Positions 7,943-15,540 of a stretch of 19,529 nt of DNA are shown piece by piece. Both the position numbers and the translations under genes were made by a program. The DNA is from Betaproteobacteria bacterium UBA2293 (GTDB lineage: Bacteria > Pseudomonadota > Gammaproteobacteria > Burkholderiales > Rhodocyclaceae), in assembly GCA_002345845.1 (NCBI GenBank), contig DDWF01000298.1, positions 1-19,529 of the forward strand, read 5' to 3'. A model generated the notes under the pieces. That model made no database searches. It was not told where the DNA came from and worked only from the letters and a program-made list of their open reading frames with translations. Within the stretch, counting starts at the first letter, position 1. Each line of letters begins with the position of its first letter.

Positions 7943-8830
7943 ATGAAGCGTTTCCTGATCTTCCTCGGCTGCTGGCTGCCGATGCTGCCGGCCCTGGCCT
8001 GGAACGGCGCCGGCCATCGCCTCGTCGCGCTCATTGCCTGGCAGCAAATGGCGCCGGCCACGCAGCAGCGGGTCAGTACCCTGCTCGCCGCCCATCCCGA
8101 CCACGCCCGCTGGCGCGAAAAGGCCGGCACCCACGGCCCGGCAGCCATTTTCGCCGAAGCATCCACCTGGGCCGACAGCATCCGTTACGACGACCGCTAT
8201 CACGATGCCGGACGCGGAGAGCCCACGCCACCGCTGGCCGGCCGCTTCGACTCGCGCCGCCAGCGCCACTGGCACTATGCGGACCGCGCCGCCGACGGCC
8301 GCCCGACCAAGGGCGAGCTCGACCGCCAGATCGTCCGCCTGAGCCGTCTGCTCGGCAGCGCCAACGATGATGAACAGACCTACGCCCTGCCCTGGCTGAT
8401 TCATCTGGTCGCCGACCTGCACCAACCGCTGCACGTCGGCCGCAGCGACGACGAGGGCGGCACCCGGGTCACCATCGAGAATCCTTTCAATCGCCGGCAA
8501 CCCTTCATCACCCTGCATGCCTACTGGGATGACCTGCCCGGCCCCTCGTCCCTGCGCGGCCGCCGCCTGCAACGCGAGGCCGGACGCCTGCTCGCCGCCT
8601 ACCGGCCGCCGGCCCAAGGCAATGTGGACCTGTGGCGCGAAGAGAGCTGGCAGCTGCACGCAATGGCCTATCCGCAGCAGGCCGGCAGCCTGCTACCCAT
8701 CGTCGATCAAGCCTTCCACCGGCGCGCCACGACCACTGCCGAACGCCGCCTTGCTGAAGCCGGCTACCGCCTCGGCCGCCTGCTGGAAAGCCGCCTGCAT
8801 TCCGTAGTTTCACGTGAAACGGCACGCTAG
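7943..8830 (+). CDS. Periplasmic S1/P1-type zinc nuclease
   Basis: This family of three-zinc phosphodiesterases cleaves single-stranded DNA and RNA and 3'-nucleotides. The 295-residue product has a signal peptide ending MLPALA, so the mature protein begins with W20. That fits the family, where the N-terminal tryptophan amino group is itself a zinc ligand. The other expected ligands are in register with P1: H25 (WNGAGH), D78 (STWADS), H111 (WHYAD), H154, D158 and H164 (LIHLVADLHQPLHVG), and H192 and D196 (HAYWDD). All nine are present, so the enzyme should be active. The mature sequence contains no cysteine, unlike the disulfide-bonded fungal enzymes. Its stop codon abuts the speD ATG, so the two are probably co-transcribed. 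Its last codons contain a perfect parS core. The likely role is nucleic-acid scavenging in the periplasm. Confidence 0.93.
   Translation: MKRFLIFLGCWLPMLPALAWNGAGHRLVALIAWQQMAPATQQRVSTLLAAHPDHARWREKAGTHGPAAIFAEASTWADSIRYDDRYHDAGRGEPTPPLAGRFDSRRQRHWHYADRAADGRPTKGELDRQIVRLSRLLGSANDDEQTYALPWLIHLVADLHQPLHVGRSDDEGGTRVTIENPFNRRQPFITLHAYWDDLPGPSSLRGRRLQREAGRLLAAYRPPAQGNVDLWREESWQLHAMAYPQQAGSLLPIVDQAFHRRATTTAERRLAEAGYRLGRLLESRLHSVVSRETAR
8807..8820 (+). other. parS: parS partition site, copy 1
   Basis: GTTTCACGTGAAAC is a perfect 14-base palindrome identical to the inner 14 bases of the widespread chromosomal ParB site TGTTTCACGTGAAACA; the two outermost bases differ (A and G here). It overlaps the last sense codons of the nuclease gene (Val-Ser-Arg-Glu-Thr) and ends 10 bases before the speD start. 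By chance a given 14-mer is expected about 0.0001 times in this window, and a second perfect copy lies 6.7 kb away. Known role: ParB loading for chromosome segregation and SMC recruitment near the origin. Confidence 0.88.
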
Positions 8831-9220
8831 ATGAAAGGCCTGCATCTGATCGCCGACCTGCATGACTGCCGTTGCCCGGCCGACTTCCTGCTCGACGCGG
8901 CGGGGCTCGAGAACTTCTGCGTCAGCGCCTGCCGCCGCCATGGACTGACCGTCGTCGGCCAGCTGTTTCATGCCTTTCGCGATGCCGCTGGGGCAGCGGC
9001 TGGCATCACCGGCACCGTGGTCCTCGCCGAATCCCATCTGGCCGTGCACACCTGGCCGGAACTCGGCAGCGTCACCCTGGATATCTACGTCTGCAATTTC
9101 AGCGATGACAACAGCGCCCGCGCCGAAGCGCTGTTCACCGAGGTGGTCGATGCCTTCGCCCCGGCCCGTCTGCAGCGTCAGGCGGTCAGCCGCGGCAGCC
9201 TGACGGCGGCTGCGCCTTAG
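8831..9220 (+). CDS. speD: S-adenosylmethionine decarboxylase proenzyme, short prokaryotic type
   Basis: This enzyme makes decarboxylated S-adenosylmethionine, the aminopropyl donor for spermidine. The 129-residue product belongs to the short class known from Thermotoga and Bacillus, not the 264-residue E. coli class. Self-cleavage between E67 and S68 in [13 protein letters not shown] would generate the pyruvoyl group. The partner residues H73 and C88 (DIYVCNF) are at the spacing seen in the Thermotoga enzyme (S63, H68, C83). The ATG directly follows the TAG of the nuclease gene, and no Shine-Dalgarno sequence is visible; the parS palindrome occupies the position where one would be. The stop overlaps the facing fmt stop by three bases. 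No spermidine synthase gene lies in the window. Some SpeD homologues have shifted to other decarboxylase substrates, but all the core residues here favour the classical reaction. Confidence 0.92.
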   Translation: MKGLHLIADLHDCRCPADFLLDAAGLENFCVSACRRHGLTVVGQLFHAFRDAAGAAAGITGTVVLAESHLAVHTWPELGSVTLDIYVCNFSDDNSARAEALFTEVVDAFAPARLQRQAVSRGSLTAAAP

Positions 9221-10140
9221 CCAGGAAGCTCGAAGCGATCGCCGACCTGCAGGGGATGACCGGCAAGGAACTGCTGGACCGGCAAGCGCTTGCCACCGGC
9301 TTTCTGCAATTCGCCCAGGGCCAGCGCCCCTTCGCCGCAGGCGACGACAATCTGCCGGCGATCAACGGCCAGAACGCTGCCCGGCTCGCCGCTGCCAGCC
9401 ACCGGCACGGCCTGCCAGACCTTGACGACCTGCCCGGCAAAACGCGCCTGGGCACCAGGAAAAGGATTGAAGGCGCGCACATGGCGATCCAGTTCGGCAG
9501 CCGGTCGCCGCCAGTCGATCGCCGCTTCCGCTTTCTCGATCTTGTGCGCATAGGTAACGCCATCGGTCGGCTGCCCTGCCGCTGGCAGAGGCAGGCGCCC
9601 CAGGGCATCGACGACGAGGCGGGCGCCGAGCACCGCCAGCTTGTCGTGCAACGTCGCCGCCGTGTCATCCCGGGCGATGGCCAAGGCTTCCTGCAACAGG
9701 ACCGGCCCGGTATCCAGGCCGGCCTCCATCTGCATGATGCAGACGCCGCTTTCCGCGTCACCGGCGAGCAGCGCCCGCTGGATCGGCGCCGCCCCGCGCC
9801 AGCGCGGCAGCAGCGAGGCATGGATGTTGAGACAACCGAAACCCGGCAGGTCGAGCACCGCTTGCGGCAGGATCAATCCGTAGGCGGCCACCACCATGAC
9901 CTCGGCACCAACATCGGCAATCCGCGCCTGAGCCTCGACATCCTTCAAACTGAGCGGCTGAAAAACCTCGATGCCATGAGCCAGCGCCACCTGCTTGACG
10001 GCCGACGGCTGCAGACTCATGCCGCGACCGGCAGGCCGATCAGGCTGGGTGAGCACCAGCGCCACCTGATGGCCGGCGGCAATGATGGCCGCCAGCGCCT
10101 GTGCCGCGAACTCCGGCGTACCCGCGAAAATCAGCTTCAT
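9217..10140 (-). CDS. fmt: Methionyl-tRNA formyltransferase
   Basis: Fmt transfers a formyl group from 10-formyltetrahydrofolate to initiator Met-tRNA. The 307-residue protein is standard in length. The N-terminal formyltransferase domain has [13 protein letters not shown] (1-13), the [10 protein letters not shown] loop (31-40), [19 protein letters not shown] (105-123) with catalytic N105 and H107, and GLDTGPVL (141-148) with D143. The C-terminal OB-like tRNA-binding domain follows from about 205 (IDW...[11 protein letters not shown]...). The ATG overlaps the TGA of def (ATGA), so translation is coupled. Its TAA overlaps the stop of the facing speD gene, leaving no room for a terminator between them. 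Confidence 0.97.
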   Translation of the reverse strand: MKLIFAGTPEFAAQALAAIIAAGHQVALVLTQPDRPAGRGMSLQPSAVKQVALAHGIEVFQPLSLKDVEAQARIADVGAEVMVVAAYGLILPQAVLDLPGFGCLNIHASLLPRWRGAAPIQRALLAGDAESGVCIMQMEAGLDTGPVLLQEALAIARDDTAATLHDKLAVLGARLVVDALGRLPLPAAGQPTDGVTYAHKIEKAEAAIDWRRPAAELDRHVRAFNPFPGAQARFAGQVVKVWQAVPVAGSGEPGSVLAVDRRQIVVACGEGALALGELQKAGGKRLPVQQFLAGHPLQVGDRFELPG

Positions 10141-10640
10141 GCGGTGACGCGCGCCTGCTTGGCCAGCTTGGACTTGATCCGGGTCTGCTTGAGTTGAGAA
10201 AGGTGATCGACGAACACCGTGCCATCGAGATGATCGATTTCATGCTGGATACAGACGGCCAGCAGACCCTCGGCGGTCAGCGACTGCGCCCGGCCGTCAA
10301 GGTCGAGATAATCGACGGTCACCGACTCGGCGCGCTCGACCTTGTCGTAGATGCCGGGCACCGACAGGCAGCCCTCCTCGCCGGTCTGCAAACCTTCACA
10401 ACGGCGGAGTTGCGGATTGATGAAGGCGCGCAATTGATTGCGCTCCTCCGAGGTATCGATGACCACGACCCGTTTATGCACATCCACCTGGGTCGCCGCC
10501 AGGCCGATACCGGAAGCCTCATACATGGTTTCGCCCATGTCGGCGACCAGCTTGCGAATGGAATCGTCGACGCGGACAACGGGAGCCGCCACTTTTTTCA
10601 AACGCGGGTCGGGGAAGCGCAAAATGGGTAAAAGGGCCAT
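10137..10640 (-). CDS. def: Peptide deformylase
   Basis: Def is the metalloenzyme that removes the formyl group from nascent chains. All three signature motifs of the 167-residue protein are intact: GIGLAATQ (44-51), EGCLS (89-93) with metal ligand C91, and QHEIDHLDG (132-140) with metal ligands H133 and H137 and catalytic E134. It is the first gene of the def-fmt pair, overlapping fmt by ATGA, as in many bacteria. It is read divergently from the LysM gene across a 142-base spacer. No Shine-Dalgarno sequence precedes the ATG; the leader just upstream is A/T-rich. Confidence 0.97.
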   Translation of the reverse strand: MALLPILRFPDPRLKKVAAPVVRVDDSIRKLVADMGETMYEASGIGLAATQVDVHKRVVVIDTSEERNQLRAFINPQLRRCEGLQTGEEGCLSVPGIYDKVERAESVTVDYLDLDGRAQSLTAEGLLAVCIQHEIDHLDGTVFVDHLSQLKQTRIKSKLAKQARVTA

Positions 10641-10782
10641 ATGTGAAATGGAATAAAAGCTTGCTCGCTTAGGTTATTACGTGCAGAATCTAAAGCAATT
10701 CCCGAGATGTGGAAGCCTTGCCGCCAGATGCAATCGACAGCATTCGGGGTAGCGCGTTCCACCGGCACGTGAGGTTACGACT
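10641..10782. promoter_or_regulatory. Divergent promoter region between def and the LysM gene
   Basis: This 142-base spacer is the longest gene-free stretch in the window and is noticeably richer in A and T near def. On the plus strand TTGCTC (10661-10666) and CAGAAT (10684-10689), 17 bases apart, form a possible weak sigma-70 promoter for the LysM gene. On the minus strand I find only poor matches for def. GAGG (10771-10774) lies 8 bases before the LysM ATG as a ribosome binding site. No open reading frame or RNA gene is recognisable inside. Confidence 0.4.
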
Positions 10783-11808
10783 ATGGTTCGCATTATATCC
10801 GCGCTCATCCTGGCCGTGACGGCCGTCTGCGCATCCGCCGCCGAGCCACTCGAGCTCGTCGATAACCCGCCTGACCGTCATATCGTCGTCAAGGGCGACA
10901 CGCTCTGGGACATTTCCGGCAAATTCCTCAAACAGCCGTGGCGCTGGCCGGAAATCTGGCGCATGAACCGTGACCAGATCAAGAACCCGCACCTGATCTA
11001 CCCCGGTGACGTCATTCTGCTCGACATGTCTGACGGTACGCCGCGTCTGCGCAGGGGCAAGTCTGTCGGCCCCGGCAAGTTGCAGCCGCAGGTTTACAGC
11101 GAACCAATCCATCAGGTCATTCCGAGTATCCCGCCGAACGTCATCGAACCCTTCATTTCCAAGCCGCTGATCATCGAAGCGGGCGGTCACGATGGTGAAG
11201 CGATGATCGTCGCCACGGCGGAAGACCGCATGCTGGTCGGCAACGGGGACGAGGCCTTCGCCTCCGGCATTCCCGACGCGAGCATCGAAAAGTGGCATGT
11301 ATTCCGTCCCGGCAAGCCGCTCAAGGATCCGGAAACCGGCGCCATCATCGCCCACGAAGCCTTCTTCCTCGGCTATGCCCGCCTGGTCAAGCCGGGTGAG
11401 CCGGCAACCATCCGCATCGTTCAAGCCAAGCAGGAAATCGCCCGCGGCGACCGCCTGTTGCCGGCTCCGCCACCGGAAATCATCTCCTACGTGCCGCATC
11501 GTCCGGAGCAGGAAGTTGCCGCCAGGGTGGTTTCCATTTACGGCGGCGTCAACGAAGGCAGCACCAATTCGGTTGTCGCCCTCAACCGCGGTCGTAACGA
11601 TGGTCTGGAAATCGGTCATGTCCTGGCCCTGCACCGTAACCGGGTCTCAATCGATGTCGACACCGACGGCCGGCGCAGCTTCACGCCGATACCGGAAGAG
11701 CGCTACGCCCTGGCCTTCGTCTTCCGCGTCTTCGACGGCATCGCCTACGCGCTGGTGGTCGAATCCTCGAAATCAGTCATCGTCGGTGATTCGGCACGCA
11801 ATCCGTGA
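10783..11808 (+). CDS. Exported LysM-domain protein
   Basis: This 341-residue protein has a signal peptide (residues 1-19 or 20, ALILAVTAVCASA) followed by one LysM domain (about 33-80, HIVVKGDTLWDISGKFLKQPWRWPEIWRMNRDQIKNPHLIYPGDVILL), which binds peptidoglycan glycan chains. The rest (about 85-341) has no catalytic motif I recognise. It contains a moderately conserved beta-rich part with VVSIYGGVNEGSTNSVVALNRGRNDGLEIGHVLAL (263-297), which reads like a peptidoglycan- or outer-membrane-associated carrier region. Proteins of this type sit upstream of dprA in many betaproteobacteria. Here the TGA overlaps the dprA GTG start (GTGA), so translation is coupled. The function is unknown; an envelope location is well supported, anything more is a guess. 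Confidence 0.88.
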   Translation: MVRIISALILAVTAVCASAAEPLELVDNPPDRHIVVKGDTLWDISGKFLKQPWRWPEIWRMNRDQIKNPHLIYPGDVILLDMSDGTPRLRRGKSVGPGKLQPQVYSEPIHQVIPSIPPNVIEPFISKPLIIEAGGHDGEAMIVATAEDRMLVGNGDEAFASGIPDASIEKWHVFRPGKPLKDPETGAIIAHEAFFLGYARLVKPGEPATIRIVQAKQEIARGDRLLPAPPPEIISYVPHRPEQEVAARVVSIYGGVNEGSTNSVVALNRGRNDGLEIGHVLALHRNRVSIDVDTDGRRSFTPIPEERYALAFVFRVFDGIAYALVVESSKSVIVGDSARNP

Positions 11809-12884
11809 GTGACCCCGAAGGGTTGGCCGCCTGGCTGCGGCTGACCCTGATCCCCGGCATCGGCGGCGAGTCTCAGCGAAAGCTGCTCGCCGCTTTCGGT
11901 TTACCGGAGGCCATTTTCGCTGCCGGCCGACTGGCTGCCCGCAGCGTCATCGGCGATCGTGCCGATCTGCTCTTCGATCACGATTGCAGCGAATTGCTTG
12001 AACGCAGCCTGGCTTGGGCCGGTGAGTCCGGTCAGGCGATCGTCACCCTGGGCGATGCCGACTATCCGCCAGCCCTGCTCGAAACTGCCGATCCACCAGC
12101 CTTGTTATATGTGCGCGGCAACGTGGCCCTGCTCGGCGAACGCGGCCTGGCCATCGTTGGCAGCCGCAATGCCACGCCGCAGGGACGGCAGACCGCCGAG
12201 AACTTTGCCCGGACCCTGGCCGGCAAGGGTTATTGCATCATCAGCGGCCTGGCACTCGGCATCGATGCCGCCGCTCACCGCGGCGCCCTGGCAGCCAAGG
12301 GGGCAACAGTGGCTGTCATCGGTACCGGCGCCGACCGCCTGTACCCTGCCGGCAACCTTGAACTGGCCCAGGCCATCGTCGACCACGGCGCCATCGTTTC
12401 CGAGTTTCCGCTCGGCACGCCGCCGCTCGCCGCCAACTTCCCCCGCCGCAACCGCATCATCTCCGGTCTGGCGCGCGGCGTTCTTGTTGTCGAAGCAGCC
12501 CCGCAGAGCGGCTCCCTGATCACCGCCCGGCTGGCTGCCGAGCAGGGGCGCGAGGTATTCGCCATTCCCGGCTCCATCCACTCGCCGCTTGCCCGCGGCT
12601 GTCACCTGCTGATCAAGCAGGGTGCCAAGCTCGTTGAAACAGCCGACGATATTGTGGAAGAATTTTCCGGCCTGGCAGCGCCAACGCCCGCGCCAAGGAA
12701 AAATCTGGTGCCAGCCGATGAGCCGCCCATCATCGCCGCCCTCGGCCACGATCCGTGCACGCTTGATGAGCTGACCGAGCGTACTGCCATGAAAGCCGAG
12801 CAACTGCTCGGCGAGCTGCTGACCCTGGAACTTTCCGGCCGCGTCGCCAGTCTCCCGGGCAACCGTTACCAGCGTCTGGCCTGA
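11805..12884 (+). CDS. dprA: DNA processing protein DprA (Smf)
   Basis: DprA binds incoming single-stranded DNA during natural transformation and loads RecA. The 359-residue protein has an N-terminal helical SAM-like region (about 1-75). The Rossmann-like core carries IVGSRNATPQGR (117-128), ISGLALGIDAAAHRGAL (146-162), VIGTGADRLYPAGN (171-184), SEFPLGTPPLAANFPRRNRIISGL (199-222) and EAAPQSGSLITARLA (230-244). The C-terminal winged helix typical of DprA/Smf is about 300-355. The GTG start overlaps the TGA of the LysM gene; the motif LRLTLIPGIGG close to the N-terminus matches family starts. Many bacteria carry dprA without known competence, so its presence hints at but does not prove natural transformation. 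No DNA uptake sequence repeats of the Neisseria kind are seen. Confidence 0.96.
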   Translation: MSDPEGLAAWLRLTLIPGIGGESQRKLLAAFGLPEAIFAAGRLAARSVIGDRADLLFDHDCSELLERSLAWAGESGQAIVTLGDADYPPALLETADPPALLYVRGNVALLGERGLAIVGSRNATPQGRQTAENFARTLAGKGYCIISGLALGIDAAAHRGALAAKGATVAVIGTGADRLYPAGNLELAQAIVDHGAIVSEFPLGTPPLAANFPRRNRIISGLARGVLVVEAAPQSGSLITARLAAEQGREVFAIPGSIHSPLARGCHLLIKQGAKLVETADDIVEEFSGLAAPTPAPRKNLVPADEPPIIAALGHDPCTLDELTERTAMKAEQLLGELLTLELSGRVASLPGNRYQRLA

Positions 12885-12896
12885 CCAAACCATATC

Positions 12897-12926
12897 TTGC
12901 CAAGCCGATCACCGGGCACTTATCAT
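12897..12926 (+). promoter_or_regulatory. Sigma-70-type promoter for topB
   Basis: TTGCCA (12897-12902, 5 of 6 to TTGACA) and TATCAT (12921-12926, 5 of 6 to TATAAT) are separated by 18 bases. They lie in the 68-base spacer after dprA, giving a leader of about 20 bases to the topB ATG. This is the best promoter match in the window. Confidence 0.6.
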
Positions 12927-12952
12927 GCGCCGGCACCCAACAGGCAAAGTCC

Positions 12953-15478
12953 ATGACCAAAAAGCTGATAATCGCCGAAAAACCGTCCGTCGCCGCTGAT
13001 ATTGCCAAGGCGCTGGGGGGCTTCACCAAGCACGATGACTACTACGAGAGCGACGAGCTCGTTCTGTCGTCGGCGGTCGGCCATCTGCTGGAACTGTCCT
13101 GTCCGGAAGAATTCGAGGTCAAGCGCGGCAAGTGGTCGTTCGCCCACCTGCCGGTGATTCCGCCGCATTTCGCCCTGTCGCCGATCGAAAAGACCGAATC
13201 GCGCCTCAAGGTGCTGACCAAGCTGATCAAGCGCAAGGACGTCAGCGGCCTGATCAACGCCTGTGACGCGGGGCGCGAAGGCGAACTGATCTTCAATTAC
13301 ATCGCCCAGCACACCAAGTCGGGCAAGCCGGTGCAGCGCCTGTGGCTGCAGTCGATGACCCAGGGTGCCATCCGCGACGGCTTTGCCCATCTGCGCGCCG
13401 GCCACGAACTGCAGGGCCTCGGCGATGCCGCCGTCTGCCGCTCCGAATCCGACTGGCTGGTCGGCATCAACGGCACGCGGGCGATGACCGCCTTCAATTC
13501 CAAGACCGGCGGCTTCCACCTGACCACGGTCGGCCGCGTACAGACGCCAACGCTGGCCATCGTCGTCGAACGCGAACGCAAGATCCGCGAATTCAAGGCG
13601 CGCTCCTACTGGGAAGTCGAGGCCGACTTCGCCGCCCGCGCCGGCAGCTACACCGGCAAGTGGTTCGACGAGGGCTACAAGGGCAAGGAAGACGACGAAC
13701 ACGCCCGCGCCGACCGCCTGTGGGATGAAAAGCGCGCCGATGCCATCCGCGCCGCGACGCTCGGCAAGCCCGGTATCGTCACTGAGGAAGCCAAGCCAGA
13801 AACCCGCCTGTCGCCGCTGCTCTTCGACTTGACCAGCCTGCAGCGCGAAGCCAACGGCCGTTTCGGCTTTTCGGCCAAGACGACGCTGTCGCTGGCCCAG
13901 GCGCTCTACGAAAAGCACAAGGTGCTGACCTATCCGCGTACCGATTCGCGCTGCCTGCCGGAAGACTACCTGCCGACGGTCAAGGAAACCCTGGCCGTGC
14001 TCACCGGCGAAGGCGCCGGCAAGGGCCACGACGAAGTGCTGCTCGCCCGCTACTCGCCGTTCGCCCACCAGATCCTGGCGCGCAACTGGGTGCTGCCGAA
14101 TAAACGCATCTTCAACAATGCCAAGATCAGCGACCACTTCGCCATCATCCCGACGCCGCAGGCGCCCAAGCACCTGAACGAGATGGAACAGAAGCTGTAC
14201 GACTTCGTCGTCCGCCGCTTCCTGTCCGTCTTCTTCCCGGCTGCCGAATACCTGGTCACCACGCGCATCACCCGTGTTGACGGTTATCCGTTCAAGACCG
14301 AAGGCAAGGTGCTGGTCAATCCGGGCTGGCTGGCCGTGCATGGCAAGGAAGGCCAGGAAGGCACCGAAGGCAATCTGGTCGCCGTCGCCAAGGACGAGAA
14401 GGTCAAGGCCGAGGAAGTGACCGTCAAGGCCAACGAGACCAAGCCGCCACCGCGCTATTCGGAAGCCACCCTGCTCTCCGCCATGGAAGGCGCCGGCAAG
14501 ATGGTCGACGACGAGGAACTGAAGGCGGCGATGGCCGGCCGCGGCCTCGGCACCCCGGCCACCCGGGCCCAGATCATCGAGAACCTGATCGGCGAGCAGT
14601 ACATGCTGCGCGAGGGGCGCGAACTGACGCCGACCGCCAAGGCTTTCTCGCTGATGACGCTGCTGAACGGCCTCGGCATCAACGAACTGACCCAGCCGGA
14701 ACTGACCGGCGACTGGGAATGGAAACTCGGCCGTATCGAAAAGGGCGAATTCACGCGCGAAGAGTTCATGCGCGAAATCGCCGAAATGACCCGGCACATG
14801 GTCGAACGCGCCAAGACTTTCGAAGCCGACACCATTCCCGGCGATTTCGGCGTGTTGACCGCCAAATGTCCGCGCTGCGGCGGCGAGATTCGCGAAACCT
14901 ACAAGAAATTCCAGTGCGGCGGCTGCGACTACTCGCTATGGAAGATCGTTGCCGGCCGTCAGTTCGAACCGGCCGAGATCGACACCCTGATCAACGAGAA
15001 GCAGATCGGCCCGCTGACCGGCTTCCGCAACAAGATGGGGCGCACCTTCGCCGCCGCCATCAAGCTGAACGACAAGATGGAACCGGAGTTCGACTTCGGC
15101 CAGGACAAGGCCAATGACGACTCGGCTGAACCAGTGGACTTCTCAGCCCAGGAGAGCCTCGGCAAGTGTCCGAAATGCGCCGCCGATGTCTTCGACCATG
15201 GCAACGCCTATGTCTGCGAAAAATCGGTTGGCCCGGCCAAGTCCTGCGACTTCCGTTCCGGCAAGGTGATCCTGCAGCAACCGGTGGATGCCAGCCAGAT
15301 GAAGAAGCTGCTGGCTGATGGCAAGACCGACCTGTTGAAGGAGTTCGTCTCCAACCGGACGCGGCGCAAGTTCTCGGCCTATCTGGTGGTCGCTGCCGGC
15401 AAGGTTGGCTTCGAGTTCGAGAAGAAGGTCGCTAAACCCAAGGCGCCGGCGAAAAAGAAACTAGCCGAAGCAGAATGA
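12953..15478 (+). CDS. topB: DNA topoisomerase III (type IA)
   Basis: Type IA topoisomerases pass single strands through a transient 5'-phosphotyrosine break; TopB mainly decatenates. The 841-residue protein opens with KKLIIAEKPSVAADIAKAL, characteristic of topoisomerase III, and has Toprim residues E9 and ACDAGREGELIF (103-114). The LVGINGTRAMTA (169-180) and TVGRVQTPTLAIV (192-204) motifs follow. The active-site tyrosine is Y327 in VLTYPRTDSR. GLGTPATRAQIIENL (531-545) completes the core. The C-terminus carries two zinc-ribbon plus topoisomerase C-terminal-repeat units (about 639-715 and 739-822, beginning CPRC and CPKC) and a lysine-rich tail (KKVAKPKAPAKKK). It is longer than E. coli TopB (653 residues) because of these. 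It has its own promoter and ends at a strong terminator, so it is likely a single-gene transcript. Confidence 0.94.
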   Translation: MTKKLIIAEKPSVAADIAKALGGFTKHDDYYESDELVLSSAVGHLLELSCPEEFEVKRGKWSFAHLPVIPPHFALSPIEKTESRLKVLTKLIKRKDVSGLINACDAGREGELIFNYIAQHTKSGKPVQRLWLQSMTQGAIRDGFAHLRAGHELQGLGDAAVCRSESDWLVGINGTRAMTAFNSKTGGFHLTTVGRVQTPTLAIVVERERKIREFKARSYWEVEADFAARAGSYTGKWFDEGYKGKEDDEHARADRLWDEKRADAIRAATLGKPGIVTEEAKPETRLSPLLFDLTSLQREANGRFGFSAKTTLSLAQALYEKHKVLTYPRTDSRCLPEDYLPTVKETLAVLTGEGAGKGHDEVLLARYSPFAHQILARNWVLPNKRIFNNAKISDHFAIIPTPQAPKHLNEMEQKLYDFVVRRFLSVFFPAAEYLVTTRITRVDGYPFKTEGKVLVNPGWLAVHGKEGQEGTEGNLVAVAKDEKVKAEEVTVKANETKPPPRYSEATLLSAMEGAGKMVDDEELKAAMAGRGLGTPATRAQIIENLIGEQYMLREGRELTPTAKAFSLMTLLNGLGINELTQPELTGDWEWKLGRIEKGEFTREEFMREIAEMTRHMVERAKTFEADTIPGDFGVLTAKCPRCGGEIRETYKKFQCGGCDYSLWKIVAGRQFEPAEIDTLINEKQIGPLTGFRNKMGRTFAAAIKLNDKMEPEFDFGQDKANDDSAEPVDFSAQESLGKCPKCAADVFDHGNAYVCEKSVGPAKSCDFRSGKVILQQPVDASQMKKLLADGKTDLLKEFVSNRTRRKFSAYLVVAAGKVGFEFEKKVAKPKAPAKKKLAEAE

Positions 15479-15482
15479 ACGA

Positions 15483-15509
15483 GGGGGCCGATGGCCCCCT
15501 TCTCTTTTT
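15483..15509 (+). terminator. Intrinsic terminator of topB
   Basis: GGGGGCC (15483-15489) and GGCCCCC (15493-15499) form a perfect 7-bp GC stem with a 3-base loop, followed by the T-rich run TTCTCTTTTT. It starts 4 bases after the topB stop codon. On the opposite strand it lacks a T tract, so it should act mainly on topB. Confidence 0.92.
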
Positions 15510-15525
15510 GGGCCGGCAGCCCGTC

Positions 15526-15539
15526 GTTTCACGTGAAAC
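15526..15539 (+). other. parS: parS partition site, copy 2
   Basis: This is a second perfect GTTTCACGTGAAAC palindrome, 6719 bases from copy 1. It lies in the short convergent gap between the topB terminator and the oxyR stop codon (15541-15543). The outer bases are C and C, so it matches the 16-base consensus at 14 positions. Repeated perfect parS cores are typical of the origin-proximal region in bacteria that carry parABS. Confidence 0.9.
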
Positions 15540-15540
15540 C

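Noticed and set aside
9187..9212. Stem CAGCCGC / GCGGCTG near the speD stop as an intrinsic terminator
   Set aside because: It has a 12-base loop, lies within coding sequence and has no T tract on either strand.
10766..10771. CACGTG just upstream of the LysM gene as a parS site
   Set aside because: The flanking bases (CCGG and AGGT) do not fit parS; it partly overlaps the ribosome binding site.
12923..14797. A 624-codon minus-strand open frame opposite topB
   Set aside because: Antisense shadow. The topB frame carries all catalytic motifs, and the antisense product has no domain.
12953..15478. Calling the topoisomerase TopA instead of TopB
   Set aside because: The N-terminus AEKPSVAADIAKAL and the DAGREGE Toprim variant are topoisomerase III features; TopA proteins open with a VESPAKAKTI-type motif.
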